Shown: positions 9,120-17,944 of the stretch, one piece after another
Numbering within the stretch: position 1 is the first letter of the stretch
Layout of the letters: each line of letters starts with the position of its first letter
IMG/VR virus record: IMGVR_UViG_3300025082_002887
Coordinates: 20,702-84,701 of that record
Length of the DNA stretch: 64,000 nucleotides
Strand: one strand, 5' to 3'
Source: a virus
The notes under the pieces: generated by a model
What the model was told of the DNA's origin: nothing
Databases searched by the model: none
Seen by the model: the letters and a program-made list of their open reading frames with translations, nothing else
Program-made: the position numbers and the translations under genes

Positions 9120-9739
9120 GAGATATAGCGATTAAGAAAATATGTAGTAAACTAATTGATAGATATCATATAAATTTAGATGATAAAACTGCACTAGATT
9201 TTTTTGCCAGAGAAGGAGATTGGCAGACGTCTTATTATGCCAATAAAATAAAGAAAATTTATGCATGGGAAATCAACCCTAGGCACGAACAAAATTTAAA
9301 ACAAAATTTACCTGAAAATGCTGATGTAACCATAGGAGATTCATTTGTATTGGCAAAACAAAACAATATCTTTTTTGATATGGTTGTTTTAGATAACCCA
9401 CAGGGATGTTATGGCAAAAATAAAATGTATTGCGAGCACTTTGAAGCATTAGAGCTTTCTCTTGATTTATTAAAAAACTCCGGCGCCCTACTGATTTTTA
9501 ATGTTAAGGCACAACCATTTAATTATGCGGATAACAAACAATGGCAAAAAAGACGTAATGATTTTTATTCATTAGGGGATTGTTCTTGTCTTTCTAAAGA
9601 ATTTATATTTAGTTTTTATGAAAATTATTTTAACATACGAGGATATGTAACTAAGTTTGCTTTTATAGAAACCCGACCACAAGAGCCTGGATTATATGCT
9701 TTTGTAACACAAATAGTAAGGATTGCTGATGATAATTGA
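9116..9739 (+). CDS. putative SAM-dependent methyltransferase, GTG start
   Basis: A 207-residue protein. TALDFFAREGDWQTSYY is a variant SAM motif I (F-x-x-x-G-x-W replacing the usual Gly-rich loop), followed by IYAWEINP (acidic ribose-binding residue) and ADVTIGDSF and FDMVVLDNP, where DNPQG stands in the position of the catalytic motif IV. The start is GTG in a GTGA overlap with the previous stop. The degenerate Gly loop means activity is not certain. By context it would modify a sugar or lipid of the glycan, but RlmI-like nucleic-acid methyltransferases have a related core and cannot be excluded. Confidence 0.62.
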   Translation: MRDIAIKKICSKLIDRYHINLDDKTALDFFAREGDWQTSYYANKIKKIYAWEINPRHEQNLKQNLPENADVTIGDSFVLAKQNNIFFDMVVLDNPQGCYGKNKMYCEHFEALELSLDLLKNSGALLIFNVKAQPFNYADNKQWQKRRNDFYSLGDCSCLSKEFIFSFYENYFNIRGYVTKFAFIETRPQEPGLYAFVTQIVRIADDN

Positions 9740-10856
9740 GAACATAACTAATGGTTTAAATACAACAAAAAAAGCTGCTTTATATTATAAGACAGAACCC
9801 TACTATACCAATGTGGATTCTTATGTACATACAAATAACTGGGAAATATTACAATCAATAAACATCTTAAACCGGCGAGGGTATTCCGTTGATTTGTTAG
9901 ATCGGGGGATTCATAATTGGGCTCCTAAATTATCTTATGATATATTTCTTGGCCTAGGCGTAGGAAATACAGGAAGAAATTTTGTAAGGTGGGCCACCGC
10001 TTCCAGGGCCAAGCAAAAAGTTTTGTTATCGATGGGCCCTCAACCAGATGTTTCTAACAAACTGGTGCATATGCGATATGAGATGTTCAATAAAAGAACT
10101 GGACAGCATGCCCCTCCGATGAGAACCGTTGAGGCAGTAACGGGCGATCAATTTATTGAAATTATAAACACCGCAGATTTTGTGTTTAACATTGGCGAAA
10201 AAAACACTCCAAGTTATAATAGTTTTGCCAAGTATGGAAAGCCCGTTTTGAATTTTTATCCGTCTGTAAGCCCTGCTGTACAGTTCCGCCCGGATTGGAT
10301 TGAAACAAGAGACCTTAATTCATTTTTGTGTTTTGCTGGAAATGGATTTATTTGTAAGGGCGTGGACCTTGTAGTGGAATCATTTTTGAACAATCCCACA
10401 AAACAATTACATATATGTGGACCAAATACAGAAAAAGCCTTTTTTAATTATTATGGAGATCTTATCAACAAAGCACCCAACATTAAATATCATGGTTTTA
10501 TTACGCCCGGAGGAAAAGTATTTAATGAATTAGCCGCCAAGTGCTCGTTTGTCATTTTTCACTCCGCGGCCGAAGGTTGTTGCACCTCTGTTGCCACCGC
10601 AATTAAAGCCGGCCTGGTGCCAATCATTAATCCATGGACCGGCATTTGTATTAATAATCAAGATGGCATTGTATTAAGTGAAGATGGGATCTTGATTGAA
10701 AATATATCTGATGGGGTAAAAAAAGCTTCATCGATGAGCGACGCGGCCTATGAACAGATGTTGAGCCATACTTTAAAAAAATCTGAATTGTTTTCACAAC
10801 AATCCTTTATAAAAAGCTATGCAGCTGCGCTAGATACAGTGATAGGGGAGGAATAA
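9729..10856 (+). CDS. glycosyltransferase, GT4-like (GT-B fold)
   Basis: About 375 residues. I choose the ATG at 9729, which overlaps the previous stop; an in-frame TTG at 9723 is an alternative. The N-terminal half has NILNRRGYSVDLLDRG and DIFLGLGVGNTGRNF. The donor domain begins at FLCFAGNGFICKGVDLVVESF and continues with HICGPNTE and FHSAAEGCCTSVATAIKAGL, where the usual E(x7)E donor motif is partly kept (one Glu followed by a Cys/Ser-rich stretch). It is a probable sugar transferase in the same pathway as the neighbouring genes. The stop overlaps the next ATG by one base (TAATG). Confidence 0.78.
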   Translation: MIIENITNGLNTTKKAALYYKTEPYYTNVDSYVHTNNWEILQSINILNRRGYSVDLLDRGIHNWAPKLSYDIFLGLGVGNTGRNFVRWATASRAKQKVLLSMGPQPDVSNKLVHMRYEMFNKRTGQHAPPMRTVEAVTGDQFIEIINTADFVFNIGEKNTPSYNSFAKYGKPVLNFYPSVSPAVQFRPDWIETRDLNSFLCFAGNGFICKGVDLVVESFLNNPTKQLHICGPNTEKAFFNYYGDLINKAPNIKYHGFITPGGKVFNELAAKCSFVIFHSAAEGCCTSVATAIKAGLVPIINPWTGICINNQDGIVLSEDGILIENISDGVKKASSMSDAAYEQMLSHTLKKSELFSQQSFIKSYAAALDTVIGEE

Positions 10857-11824
10857 TGAAAATTGTTTTTAACACACAACAGCCGTATGCGCCATGTTCC
10901 ATGTTTTACACGGCAGCGTTTCAGGGAATAGACGATTTAGTTTTTTATGATAATGATTTTGCTTCATATGATGTGGCATTATTTATGACATATGATCATG
11001 AACAAATAAAACATGTTAAACGGAGGTTTCCTCAATTAAAAGTAGGCATAATTGATCCACGCAGCAGCAAAGTATATGATAGCACACAATATTGTGATTT
11101 TATTGTCATTGACAGCATTGAAATGGAAGATTTTTGGAGGATGTCTGGGAAGCCTATTTTTAGATACATTGAATACCCCAACATACCATATGTGAAGAAA
11201 GTGCATGAACAAAAAGATAAGATAATTATTGGCTACCATGGCAACCAAATTCATTTAGCATGCATGGCAGAAAATGTTACGCCCGCTTTATCGGCGCTCG
11301 GTAAAAAATACAACATAGAGCTTTTAGTTATGCACAATGGCTCTCCACCGCGCGGCAACGAAAATTGGATTCCAGATAACGTGTCAGTTCGCCACATTCC
11401 ATGGAGTATGGAAAACTATATTCATGAATTAGGACATTCAGATATAGGCATTGTGCCCAACAATAAAATACATGATGTTTCAACAAAGTTATTAACTAAA
11501 ACAAATAATAATTTTAACTATACTGATGATGATTATTCCTTAAGGTTTAAAATGCCGTCAAACCCGGGGAGGTACGTTATTTTTGGCAAATTAGGTATCC
11601 CCGTGGTTGCTGATTTCTACCCATCAGCGTTACAGTATTTAAAAAACGATGTCGGATTTGTAGCCCATAGTAAAGCCGGTTGGCACCATTGTTTGGAACA
11701 GCTAATCATTTCTTATAATTTGCGACAAAAGATGGGCGACAAACTTCAAAGTTTAGTGCGAGAAGAGTTTGATTTTGAGTTGCAAAATAAGAAACTAATT
11801 TCTTTTTTAAAAGCTAATGTATGA
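10856..11824 (+). CDS. GT-B-like glycosyltransferase family protein
   Basis: A 322-residue protein. It begins with MKIVFNTQQPYAPCSMFY and has an N-terminal Rossmann-like half (LFMTYDHEQIKHVKRRFPQL, VGIIDPRSS). KIIIGYHGNQIHLA opens a second Rossmann half that contains DIGIVPNN, a long polar insertion and IFGKLGIPVVADFYPSALQYL, which aligns with the donor-side end of GT4 enzymes. It lacks a clear E(x7)E pair, so it may use a different donor mode or be a divergent member. Position between two sugar-modification genes supports a glycan role. Confidence is lower than for the other glycosyltransferases. Confidence 0.62.
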   Translation: MKIVFNTQQPYAPCSMFYTAAFQGIDDLVFYDNDFASYDVALFMTYDHEQIKHVKRRFPQLKVGIIDPRSSKVYDSTQYCDFIVIDSIEMEDFWRMSGKPIFRYIEYPNIPYVKKVHEQKDKIIIGYHGNQIHLACMAENVTPALSALGKKYNIELLVMHNGSPPRGNENWIPDNVSVRHIPWSMENYIHELGHSDIGIVPNNKIHDVSTKLLTKTNNNFNYTDDDYSLRFKMPSNPGRYVIFGKLGIPVVADFYPSALQYLKNDVGFVAHSKAGWHHCLEQLIISYNLRQKMGDKLQSLVREEFDFELQNKKLISFLKANV

Positions 11825-12459
11825 TGATGAAAGATTTATATTTTTTTATTGCCCATTTAGATGATTTTGAAATATCGTGTTTGGGATACCTTTTTAAAAA
11901 TAAACACCAATACAATAATATTAATATTATTATATCTACGAATTGGGCACCCAAAAAAGAGATATGGAAAGAAAATCTTGAGCTGATAAAATCTAAATTA
12001 GACATTAATGTTGATTATATTAATTTGGATTACAATCAAAGAACACTGATGAGCAATTTTGACAATTTAAAAGACGACTTCTATAAACAAATAAATTTTA
12101 ATAATAGATTTGATATTGTCACGCACGATAGTGAAGATTGCCACACGGATCATATAGCCTGCAACATAATCGCCACGGGCCTTTTTAAATACACGAATAA
12201 GTTTGTAACTATATATTCACCCAGCTCTAAAAATTTTAAGGCAAATTATTGGATTGGGTTGACTAAAAAAACATATCAATTCAAAAAAGAATGTATTGAT
12301 AAATATAATATTAATAATGAACAATCTTATACAAAATTGGGCTATTATATACAAAACGAAGATCATTATAATATTGGTAAATCCTATTATCTTGAAAATT
12401 TTGTACATCAAGACTGCGATTATTATGAAACCTATAGAATACTTAAGTCTTTAGAGTGA
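11821..12459 (+). CDS. PIG-L/LmbE family deacetylase
   Basis: A 212-residue protein matching the PIG-L (LmbE) zinc-dependent N-deacetylase family. The N-terminal AHLDDFEISCLG corresponds to the family's (P/A)HPDDE motif, giving ligands His12 and Asp15 and catalytic Asp14. The second site is DCHTDH (His108, His111), which corresponds to the HxxH metal ligand. The usual Pro of HPDDE is Leu, and the final Glu of DDE is shifted, so this is a divergent member. It would remove an N-acetyl group from an amino sugar of the glycan, producing a free amine. It overlaps the neighbours on both sides (ATGA and GTGA). Confidence 0.75.
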   Translation: MMMKDLYFFIAHLDDFEISCLGYLFKNKHQYNNINIIISTNWAPKKEIWKENLELIKSKLDINVDYINLDYNQRTLMSNFDNLKDDFYKQINFNNRFDIVTHDSEDCHTDHIACNIIATGLFKYTNKFVTIYSPSSKNFKANYWIGLTKKTYQFKKECIDKYNINNEQSYTKLGYYIQNEDHYNIGKSYYLENFVHQDCDYYETYRILKSLE

Positions 12460-13160
12460 GAATAAGCATACATCAGCCGGAACATATGCCATGGCTTGGT
12501 TTTTTTAACAAAGCTATTAATTGTGATATTTTTGTGCTTTTAGATACCGTTCAGTTTGAGAAGGATTATTTTCAAAATCGAAATCAAATTATATCAAATA
12601 ATGCTAATGGTCGAGAGTGGCTCACCATCCCTGTAAAAAAAGGCAGACACACAGATTTAATTTGTGAAAAACAAACAGCATTTAATCGAAAGACCAAAAA
12701 TAAATATTTACAACAAATATATAGAGCCTATAGTTCTTATCCTTTTTATCGCGATATAATGTGCGACATTACAAGCATTATTAATTATGATGATGTATAT
12801 TTATCAAAGTTGAACATCAAGCTAATAAAATATTTTATTAATCTATTAAACATAAAATGTAAATTACAAGTATCATCTGATCTTCAGTTGAGGCCATGCG
12901 AACCAGGCGGCGTAATAAATTATAATATTTGCAAGAAGCTGGGTGCAACAACGTATTTGTCGGGAAAATCAGGTAAAAATTATTTAGACGAAACCCCGTA
13001 TTTAAAAGATAATATTTCTGTTAAATACCAAAATTTTAAACATCCAGAATATCTTCAACCTAGAGACAGTTTTATTTCTAACTTGAGTATTCTAGACTTG
13101 GTTTTTTCTTTAAGTGTTGACCAGTGTTGTGATATAATAAACGAAGCATACCAGATATAA
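12456..13160 (+). CDS. WbqC-like family protein, GTG start
   Basis: A 234-residue protein that starts with ISIHQPEHMPWLGFFNKA and continues DIFVLLDTVQFEKDYFQNRN and WLTIPVKKG, which is the WbqC family pattern (the family is found in O-antigen and capsule gene clusters; its reaction is not established). A late LSGKSGKNYLDE and a conserved-looking C-terminal half complete the expected length. The start is GTG inside a GTGA overlap with the deacetylase gene. In O-antigen clusters, WbqC proteins sit next to amino-sugar genes and have been suggested to act on amino-sugar N-substituents, which would fit the adjacent deacetylase; that link is inference. Confidence 0.8.
   Translation: MRISIHQPEHMPWLGFFNKAINCDIFVLLDTVQFEKDYFQNRNQIISNNANGREWLTIPVKKGRHTDLICEKQTAFNRKTKNKYLQQIYRAYSSYPFYRDIMCDITSIINYDDVYLSKLNIKLIKYFINLLNIKCKLQVSSDLQLRPCEPGGVINYNICKKLGATTYLSGKSGKNYLDETPYLKDNISVKYQNFKHPEYLQPRDSFISNLSILDLVFSLSVDQCCDIINEAYQI
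13130..13138 (+). promoter_or_regulatory. candidate extended -10 promoter inside the glycan island
   Basis: TGATATAAT is an exact TGn-TATAAT extended -10 element at the very end of the WbqC-like gene. No good -35 hexamer lies 16-18 bases upstream (closest is TTAAGT). Transcription would begin near 13145 and leave a leader of about 30 bases with an AGGAG ribosome site before the GTG at 13177. It could start an internal transcript for the second half of the island. An AT-rich coding sequence produces such motifs by chance, so this is tentative. Confidence 0.35.
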
Positions 13161-13176
13161 ATTAACAGGAGTAAAC

Positions 13177-13836
13177 GTGTTAGATAAGAAGAAAGTGAGA
13201 GGATTAATATGTGGCCGCGGCAAATCATTAAAACACTATAATAAGCTTTTATCGACAAAATTTGATTTTACTTACCTGGTTAATGAATTTAATCGATTTA
13301 TTAGAGAAGATGAAAATTTATTGTTGTTTTTAAAAAGCAAGTCAGAAGAAGGTCACTTAACCCAACAAGTCAATATCGAAGCTGGGGGAGTTGACTCTTT
13401 TTTGTTAGAAAACATAGAAATAAAAGAAATAATAATGGCTAGGTTGGCATACAATGGTGAAAACTCAAAATGGCGCCCTCGTATAAATACAAACATTTTT
13501 AATCACTTTGGAAAAACCCTACAATTACAGCCGGATACAGTCGCTCCTTATATGAAATATATTGAAAACTCTTTAGGTATTGCAATATTGAATTTAATAG
13601 TTGACAAGGGTTGCGATGAAATATGTATTATAGGCTCGGACTTTTATGAGGCTGACTATTATCTTTCCCACCGCGGCCCTGATTGGTTTGAGGTTTCTAA
13701 GAAGAAAATACAGGATAAATTAAAAAAAGGGATTGATCAGTTGGTGGAAATATTCCCAGAGGTGAAGTTTAATATTTACACCTGTTCAACTTATAAAAAT
13801 AATTTTGCTAACTGTGATATCACAAAAATTGAGTAA
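13177..13836 (+). CDS. GT42/DUF115-like protein, possible sialyl- or nonulosonyl-transferase
   Basis: A 219-residue protein with a GTG start and an AGGAG site. VRGLICGRGKSLKHYN resembles the G-(N/R)-G-x-S-L nucleotide-sugar loop of family GT42 sialyltransferases (CstII type) and DUF115/Maf proteins. It is followed by YLVNEFNRFI, the position of the conserved N-x-F. Near the end, CDEICIIGSDFYEADYY fits the second half of that fold. GT42 enzymes use CMP-sialic acid; the SpsF- and NeuB-like genes downstream would supply such a donor, so the neighbourhood supports the idea. Sequence similarity seen by eye is limited to short motifs, so the family call is tentative. Confidence 0.5.
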   Translation: MLDKKKVRGLICGRGKSLKHYNKLLSTKFDFTYLVNEFNRFIREDENLLLFLKSKSEEGHLTQQVNIEAGGVDSFLLENIEIKEIIMARLAYNGENSKWRPRINTNIFNHFGKTLQLQPDTVAPYMKYIENSLGIAILNLIVDKGCDEICIIGSDFYEADYYLSHRGPDWFEVSKKKIQDKLKKGIDQLVEIFPEVKFNIYTCSTYKNNFANCDITKIE

Positions 13837-13844
13837 ATTTTAAT

Positions 13845-15464
13845 ATGAGCACCAAAACAGATATCGGTATGAAAATAACTTTTATTAACATGCCTCTTCG
13901 CGAATCAGCTTCGCCCAATACTCCACCCGAAGGTCCAGGTATATTAGCAGCAATTGCACGCCGGCACGGAGCAGAGTCGTATATACTTGATTTAAATGCT
14001 TATCGGATTAAAGATATCATAGCTGAAAAAAGAGGGCTCCCGAATGGAAGACACTTAACATATGATGAGGCTGAGAATTTAATAGTTCAACATATTAAAA
14101 ACGTGGGCGATCAAGACATAATTGCTTTTTCTGGCAAAATAACGACTTTAAGATGGCAAGAACAAATAGCAAAAATCATTAGAAACCATCAGCCAGATGC
14201 CTTTTTAGTAAGCGGGAATGGCCTAGCTACAGAAATCAAGACAGGCCTATTCAATTGGATTCCAGAATTAGATGCAATTGGAAGATCAGAAGGGGATGAT
14301 ATTATTCTTTTAATTTTGCAAGATGCAAAAACTATAAAAGAAATGGGGATTAATAAGGCTTTACGATCCGGTAGACTAAGCACATCTTACATAGGGGAAC
14401 TTAATGGAAAACATAGGTTTTGCTATGAAGGTGATAGGCCTCGTAATCTAGATGTGATCCCATATGCAGCGTGGGATTTATTAGAGTCTGATCCATATGG
14501 TCATAATGTTTTAGAAGACTACATTAAAATACCGGTGTGGGGAATTGCTGCAAATAATAGCTCTGCCACCCCTTTTACTATGGAGAGAAGCTTAACTACA
14601 GTTAGTAGTCGTGGCTGTCCGTATGCATGCGCATTTTGCTACCGCGGCTCTCAAGGCGAGCGAAATTATGGGATGAGATCTCCAGAGCACATTGCAAAAC
14701 AAATTAAAGAGTATGTTGATAATTACAATCTAGATTTTATAGGCTTTCCAGATGATAATTTTGCAGTAGATAAAAGAAGAATGGAAAGAATCCCAGAAGT
14801 TTTTAAGGAATACGGAATTAATCATATTAGGTGGGGCACACACACTCGTATGGATGAAGCAGATGAACGAATATTCGACATGGCACGAGGTGGGTGTGTA
14901 TATATTGGCTTTGGAGCAGAATCTGCTTCTCCTCACACTTTGAAGCTCATGAAAAAGGGCGGTTTTATATTAAAAAATGGCCTAACGCCAACAAAAATTA
15001 ATGGAAAAATTTATGAGTTTCCAACAACCATGGTTAACGCCGTTAAAAACAGTAAAAAAGCTGGTGTACACGCAAACTGTACTTGGATCATGGCATACCC
15101 AGGAGAAGAGCTAAAACATTTAAAAACAAGCGTAGCATTTATTTTATGGCAACAGGAATTTTGGTCGAATAGAGAATCAGTGAATAGAAAAATGTTTACA
15201 GCAACTGCATATCCCGGGACAGAAATGTGGAAAGTGGTTCGCCCACAATTAGAAAAGCATTTTAATATCAATTTTAATGTTATGGGAGAGCCCATTTGTG
15301 ATGAAAATTTTCATCAATATGTTTTAGAATTAGATGATGCTACGAAAGTTTTAAATAATAAACATGGAAATCCTGTAAATTTTGGCAGGATGCCAATGGA
15401 AACTTTCCTACAGGCTAGAGACTATGTTAATTCTGATCAAATAGAAAAGATCTTAGACATGTAG
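13845..15464 (+). CDS. radical SAM enzyme with N-terminal B12-binding-like domain
   Basis: A 539-residue enzyme. Residues about 10-150 look like a cobalamin-binding-type Rossmann domain (ITFINMPLRESASPNTPPEG, GILAAIARRHG, ILDLNAY, IIAFSGKI). It lacks the DxHxxG His that ligates cobalt. The radical SAM core follows with GCPYACAFCYRG, the CxxxCxxC cluster motif, then the domain's usual PDDNFAVD and FGAESASPHTL strands. The reaction is unknown. Such enzymes in sugar clusters perform C-methylation, epimerisation or dehydration. The gene sits between the transferase genes and the nonulosonate-type genes and is separated from them by 7-8 base gaps, so it belongs to the same transcript. Confidence 0.85.
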   Translation: MSTKTDIGMKITFINMPLRESASPNTPPEGPGILAAIARRHGAESYILDLNAYRIKDIIAEKRGLPNGRHLTYDEAENLIVQHIKNVGDQDIIAFSGKITTLRWQEQIAKIIRNHQPDAFLVSGNGLATEIKTGLFNWIPELDAIGRSEGDDIILLILQDAKTIKEMGINKALRSGRLSTSYIGELNGKHRFCYEGDRPRNLDVIPYAAWDLLESDPYGHNVLEDYIKIPVWGIAANNSSATPFTMERSLTTVSSRGCPYACAFCYRGSQGERNYGMRSPEHIAKQIKEYVDNYNLDFIGFPDDNFAVDKRRMERIPEVFKEYGINHIRWGTHTRMDEADERIFDMARGGCVYIGFGAESASPHTLKLMKKGGFILKNGLTPTKINGKIYEFPTTMVNAVKNSKKAGVHANCTWIMAYPGEELKHLKTSVAFILWQQEFWSNRESVNRKMFTATAYPGTEMWKVVRPQLEKHFNINFNVMGEPICDENFHQYVLELDDATKVLNNKHGNPVNFGRMPMETFLQARDYVNSDQIEKILDM

Positions 15465-15471
15465 GGAATAT

Positions 15472-16239
15472 ATGTCAAAAGCTATATTTATAACAGTTCG
15501 ATCCGGATCATCCCGATTACCAAAAAAAGCGTTATTAAAAATTAATGATGCTGCAACAATAGAACATTTAATAAATCATGTAAGAAAATCACAAAAAGCT
15601 GATAAAATTGTTGTTTGTACTACTGTCTCTAAAAATGACGACGAAATTTGTGCTTTGGCAGAGAAGAGCGGAGTTAATTTTTTTAGAGGGAGCATTAAAG
15701 ATAAATTAGATAGATGTTTAAAAGCTGCGTTGCATTATAATATAGAATATTTTGTTAATGTTGATGGAGATGATATCTTTTGCGAGCCGGAATTAATTGA
15801 TTTGGCTTTTGATCAGTATGAAGCTGACAATCATGATTTCATAAAGTCAAATGAAAAAGACCTTGTTTGCGGAGCTTTCACTTTTGGTATTAAAACAGAG
15901 GCGCTAAAAGAAATCTGTCGTATTAAAGATACTGATGATACTGAAGCTGCGTGGCTTTTATTTTCTGAAATTTCTTCTATTAAGACGTCAATGCTGGACA
16001 ATATACCCGAGATATATTGCCGTCCAGAAATAAGAGCAACCCTGGATTACTCAGAAGATCTAGAATTTTTTAAAGCTATAATTGATCATTTTCACGACCG
16101 AAACAAAAAACAATTTAGCTTGAGAGATATTATATCTTTTATAGATTCGAATCCTGACGTTCTGTTAATCAACAGACACAGGCATAAAGATTATTTAGAA
16201 AATCAAAAAAAATTATTAAAAAATATAGGAGTCCAATAG
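15472..16239 (+). CDS. spsF: SpsF/NeuA-like cytidylyltransferase
   Basis: A 255-residue nucleotidyltransferase. The N-terminus IFITVRSGSSRLPKKALLKI is the nucleotide-binding loop of CMP-sugar synthetases (R-x-G-S-x-R-L-P-x-K). VVCTTVSKNDDEI and VNVDGDDIFCEPELID follow, with the Asp residues that bind the metal. This layout is that of SpsF and CMP-NeuAc/CMP-Kdo synthetases, and SpsF genes are often found near NeuB-like genes, as here. It would activate an eight- or nine-carbon acidic sugar to its CMP form. The exact sugar cannot be read from sequence. The following gene starts immediately after the stop codon. Confidence 0.8.
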   Translation: MSKAIFITVRSGSSRLPKKALLKINDAATIEHLINHVRKSQKADKIVVCTTVSKNDDEICALAEKSGVNFFRGSIKDKLDRCLKAALHYNIEYFVNVDGDDIFCEPELIDLAFDQYEADNHDFIKSNEKDLVCGAFTFGIKTEALKEICRIKDTDDTEAAWLLFSEISSIKTSMLDNIPEIYCRPEIRATLDYSEDLEFFKAIIDHFHDRNKKQFSLRDIISFIDSNPDVLLINRHRHKDYLENQKKLLKNIGVQ

Positions 16240-17256
16240 ATGTCCGAATTAAAAGAAAGAGTTACATATCATTCCGGTGAATGGGTACCGGAATCTAAAG
16301 CTGCGATTCATATATATGATTCTCAGTTTATGTATGGAGATGGTGTTTTTGAGATGGTTAGAACTTTTAAACATAAGTTCTTTTTGTTGGAAGAGCATAT
16401 CGACAGGCTTTATAGAAGCATGAAGTACATGCATATACCATTTAATAAAACAAAACAAGAAGCAATTGATTTATGTTTAGAATCATTTGATAGAAACAAG
16501 GCCCACTTTCCGGAAGGAGAAGAGTGTCGTGTGATGATTAATGTTTCTAGGGGTCCACTAGGCATATATAAAGAAGTATTTGAGCTATCCAAAAGTCAAG
16601 CTTGGAATGAACCAACTTGGATTGTGAATGTTTGGCCTCTTAGTAAAACTGCTGGAATATTAGGGCATTTTTATGAGACAGGCGCTAATGCGGTGATTCC
16701 ATCACAAAGACAAATCCCCTCGCGCCTGTTGGAAAACAAAGTTAAAAATAGGAGTAGATTTCATTACCAAATGGCAAATATACAGGTTTCTTCTTTTGGC
16801 AAGGATGCTATGCCGTTGTTATTAGATGAGGATGGCTTTATAACTGAGAGCACAGGCGCAAACTTTTTAATGATAAAAGATGGAAAGTTGATTGCTCCGG
16901 AGCTAAGAAACATGCTCAGAGGCTCTAGTATGATGTATATTTTGGAAGTTTTAGCTCCTCAAATTGGTTTAGAAGTGGTTCATAAAAACTTTGAACCTTA
17001 TGATGTTATGAATTGTGATGAGGCTATGTTCACTGGAACTTTTGTTAATTTGCTCCCTTGTAATAGATTAAACGGAATATATCTTAATGCGGACATAAAA
17101 GAAAATCCAATTGGGCCGGTCACACAAAGAATTTGTGACGCATGGTCAAAAAATGTTGGGATTAATTTTATAGGACAAATAAAAGATTGGTCTAAAAATG
17201 TTTCTTCAGTGGGCATATCAAGTGCAATGTTGGGGTCTGGAGGTGAAAATGAGTAA
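16240..17256 (+). CDS. class IV (IlvE/D-amino-acid type) PLP aminotransferase
   Basis: A 338-residue fold-type IV aminotransferase. The N-terminal sequence IHIYDSQFMYGDGVFEMVRT is the family hallmark (D-x-x-x-x-x-G-D-G-V-F-E). RLLENKVKNRSRFHY probably carries the PLP-binding Lys, and GFITESTGANFLMI is the phosphate-binding (T-E-x-x-x-x-N) motif. The ATG follows the previous stop directly. In this cluster it might supply an amine or keto acid for the unusual sugar; a substrate cannot be given. The C-terminal 40 residues, after the usual fold, are unfamiliar. Its 3' end overlaps the SDR gene by 8 bases. Confidence 0.85.
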   Translation: MSELKERVTYHSGEWVPESKAAIHIYDSQFMYGDGVFEMVRTFKHKFFLLEEHIDRLYRSMKYMHIPFNKTKQEAIDLCLESFDRNKAHFPEGEECRVMINVSRGPLGIYKEVFELSKSQAWNEPTWIVNVWPLSKTAGILGHFYETGANAVIPSQRQIPSRLLENKVKNRSRFHYQMANIQVSSFGKDAMPLLLDEDGFITESTGANFLMIKDGKLIAPELRNMLRGSSMMYILEVLAPQIGLEVVHKNFEPYDVMNCDEAMFTGTFVNLLPCNRLNGIYLNADIKENPIGPVTQRICDAWSKNVGINFIGQIKDWSKNVSSVGISSAMLGSGGENE

Positions 17257-17944
17257 GAGGATAATTATAACCGGCTCAGAGGGGCTTTTAGGAAAAGAGA
17301 TAAGTAGATATTTAGAATCTACTGGCCACTCTGTGATCGGGTGTGATTTACAGCTTGGTCACGATTTAACAGATGAAGAATTTGTAAAAGATTTTTTTAA
17401 GAAAAATAAAGCAGATTGTTTAGCAAATTTGTATGCTATTAATCCACATGTGAATTCAGAGGATTACTCTACAAACATGTTTGATATAACTTTAGATTCT
17501 TTAAATTCGTATTTACAGGTTAACCTTTTGAGTCTTTTTTCTGTTTGTAGAGAATATGCAAGAAATAATAAAAATGGCTCTATAATTAATTTTTCTTCGA
17601 CATATGGAATTGTATCGCCCAATCCTGCGCTTTATGAAGAGGGAAAAGAAAAACATATTGGCTATTGCGTTTCTAAATCTGGTGTGATACAATTAACTAG
17701 ATATTTGGCTGTACACTTAGCACCAAATATCAGGGTAAACTGCGTAGCACCAGGAGGCGTTACTTTTGAACCCACTAACGAACATAGTAAAAAGTTTATT
17801 GAACAATACAGAGAGAAAACACCTATGAAAAGAATGATGAATGTTGATGAATTAAATGGAATTATCGAATATTTATGTTCTGACAAATCCTCATATGCTA
17901 CTGGGACTACCTTTCATATTGACGGGGGCTGGACCATATGGTAG
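17249..17944 (+). CDS. short-chain dehydrogenase/reductase (SDR)
   Basis: 231 residues from the ATG at 17249. I prefer this to an upstream in-frame start because it has a GGAGG site 4 bases upstream and begins exactly at the first Rossmann strand. IIITGSEGLLGKEI is the cofactor loop (G-x-x-x-x-G variant). INFSSTYGIVS supplies the catalytic Ser, and YCVSKSGVIQL supplies Tyr and Lys. VNCVAPGGV and GTTFHIDGGW are the family's C-terminal landmarks. It is probably an NAD(P)-dependent reductase acting on a keto-sugar intermediate. It overlaps NeuB as ATGGTAG. Confidence 0.88.
   Translation: MSKRIIITGSEGLLGKEISRYLESTGHSVIGCDLQLGHDLTDEEFVKDFFKKNKADCLANLYAINPHVNSEDYSTNMFDITLDSLNSYLQVNLLSLFSVCREYARNNKNGSIINFSSTYGIVSPNPALYEEGKEKHIGYCVSKSGVIQLTRYLAVHLAPNIRVNCVAPGGVTFEPTNEHSKKFIEQYREKTPMKRMMNVDELNGIIEYLCSDKSSYATGTTFHIDGGWTIW

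Noticed and set aside
17198-17248. Upstream in-frame start of the SDR
   Set aside because: Adds 17 residues without a ribosome site, while ATG 17249 has GGAGG and starts exactly at the Rossmann strand.
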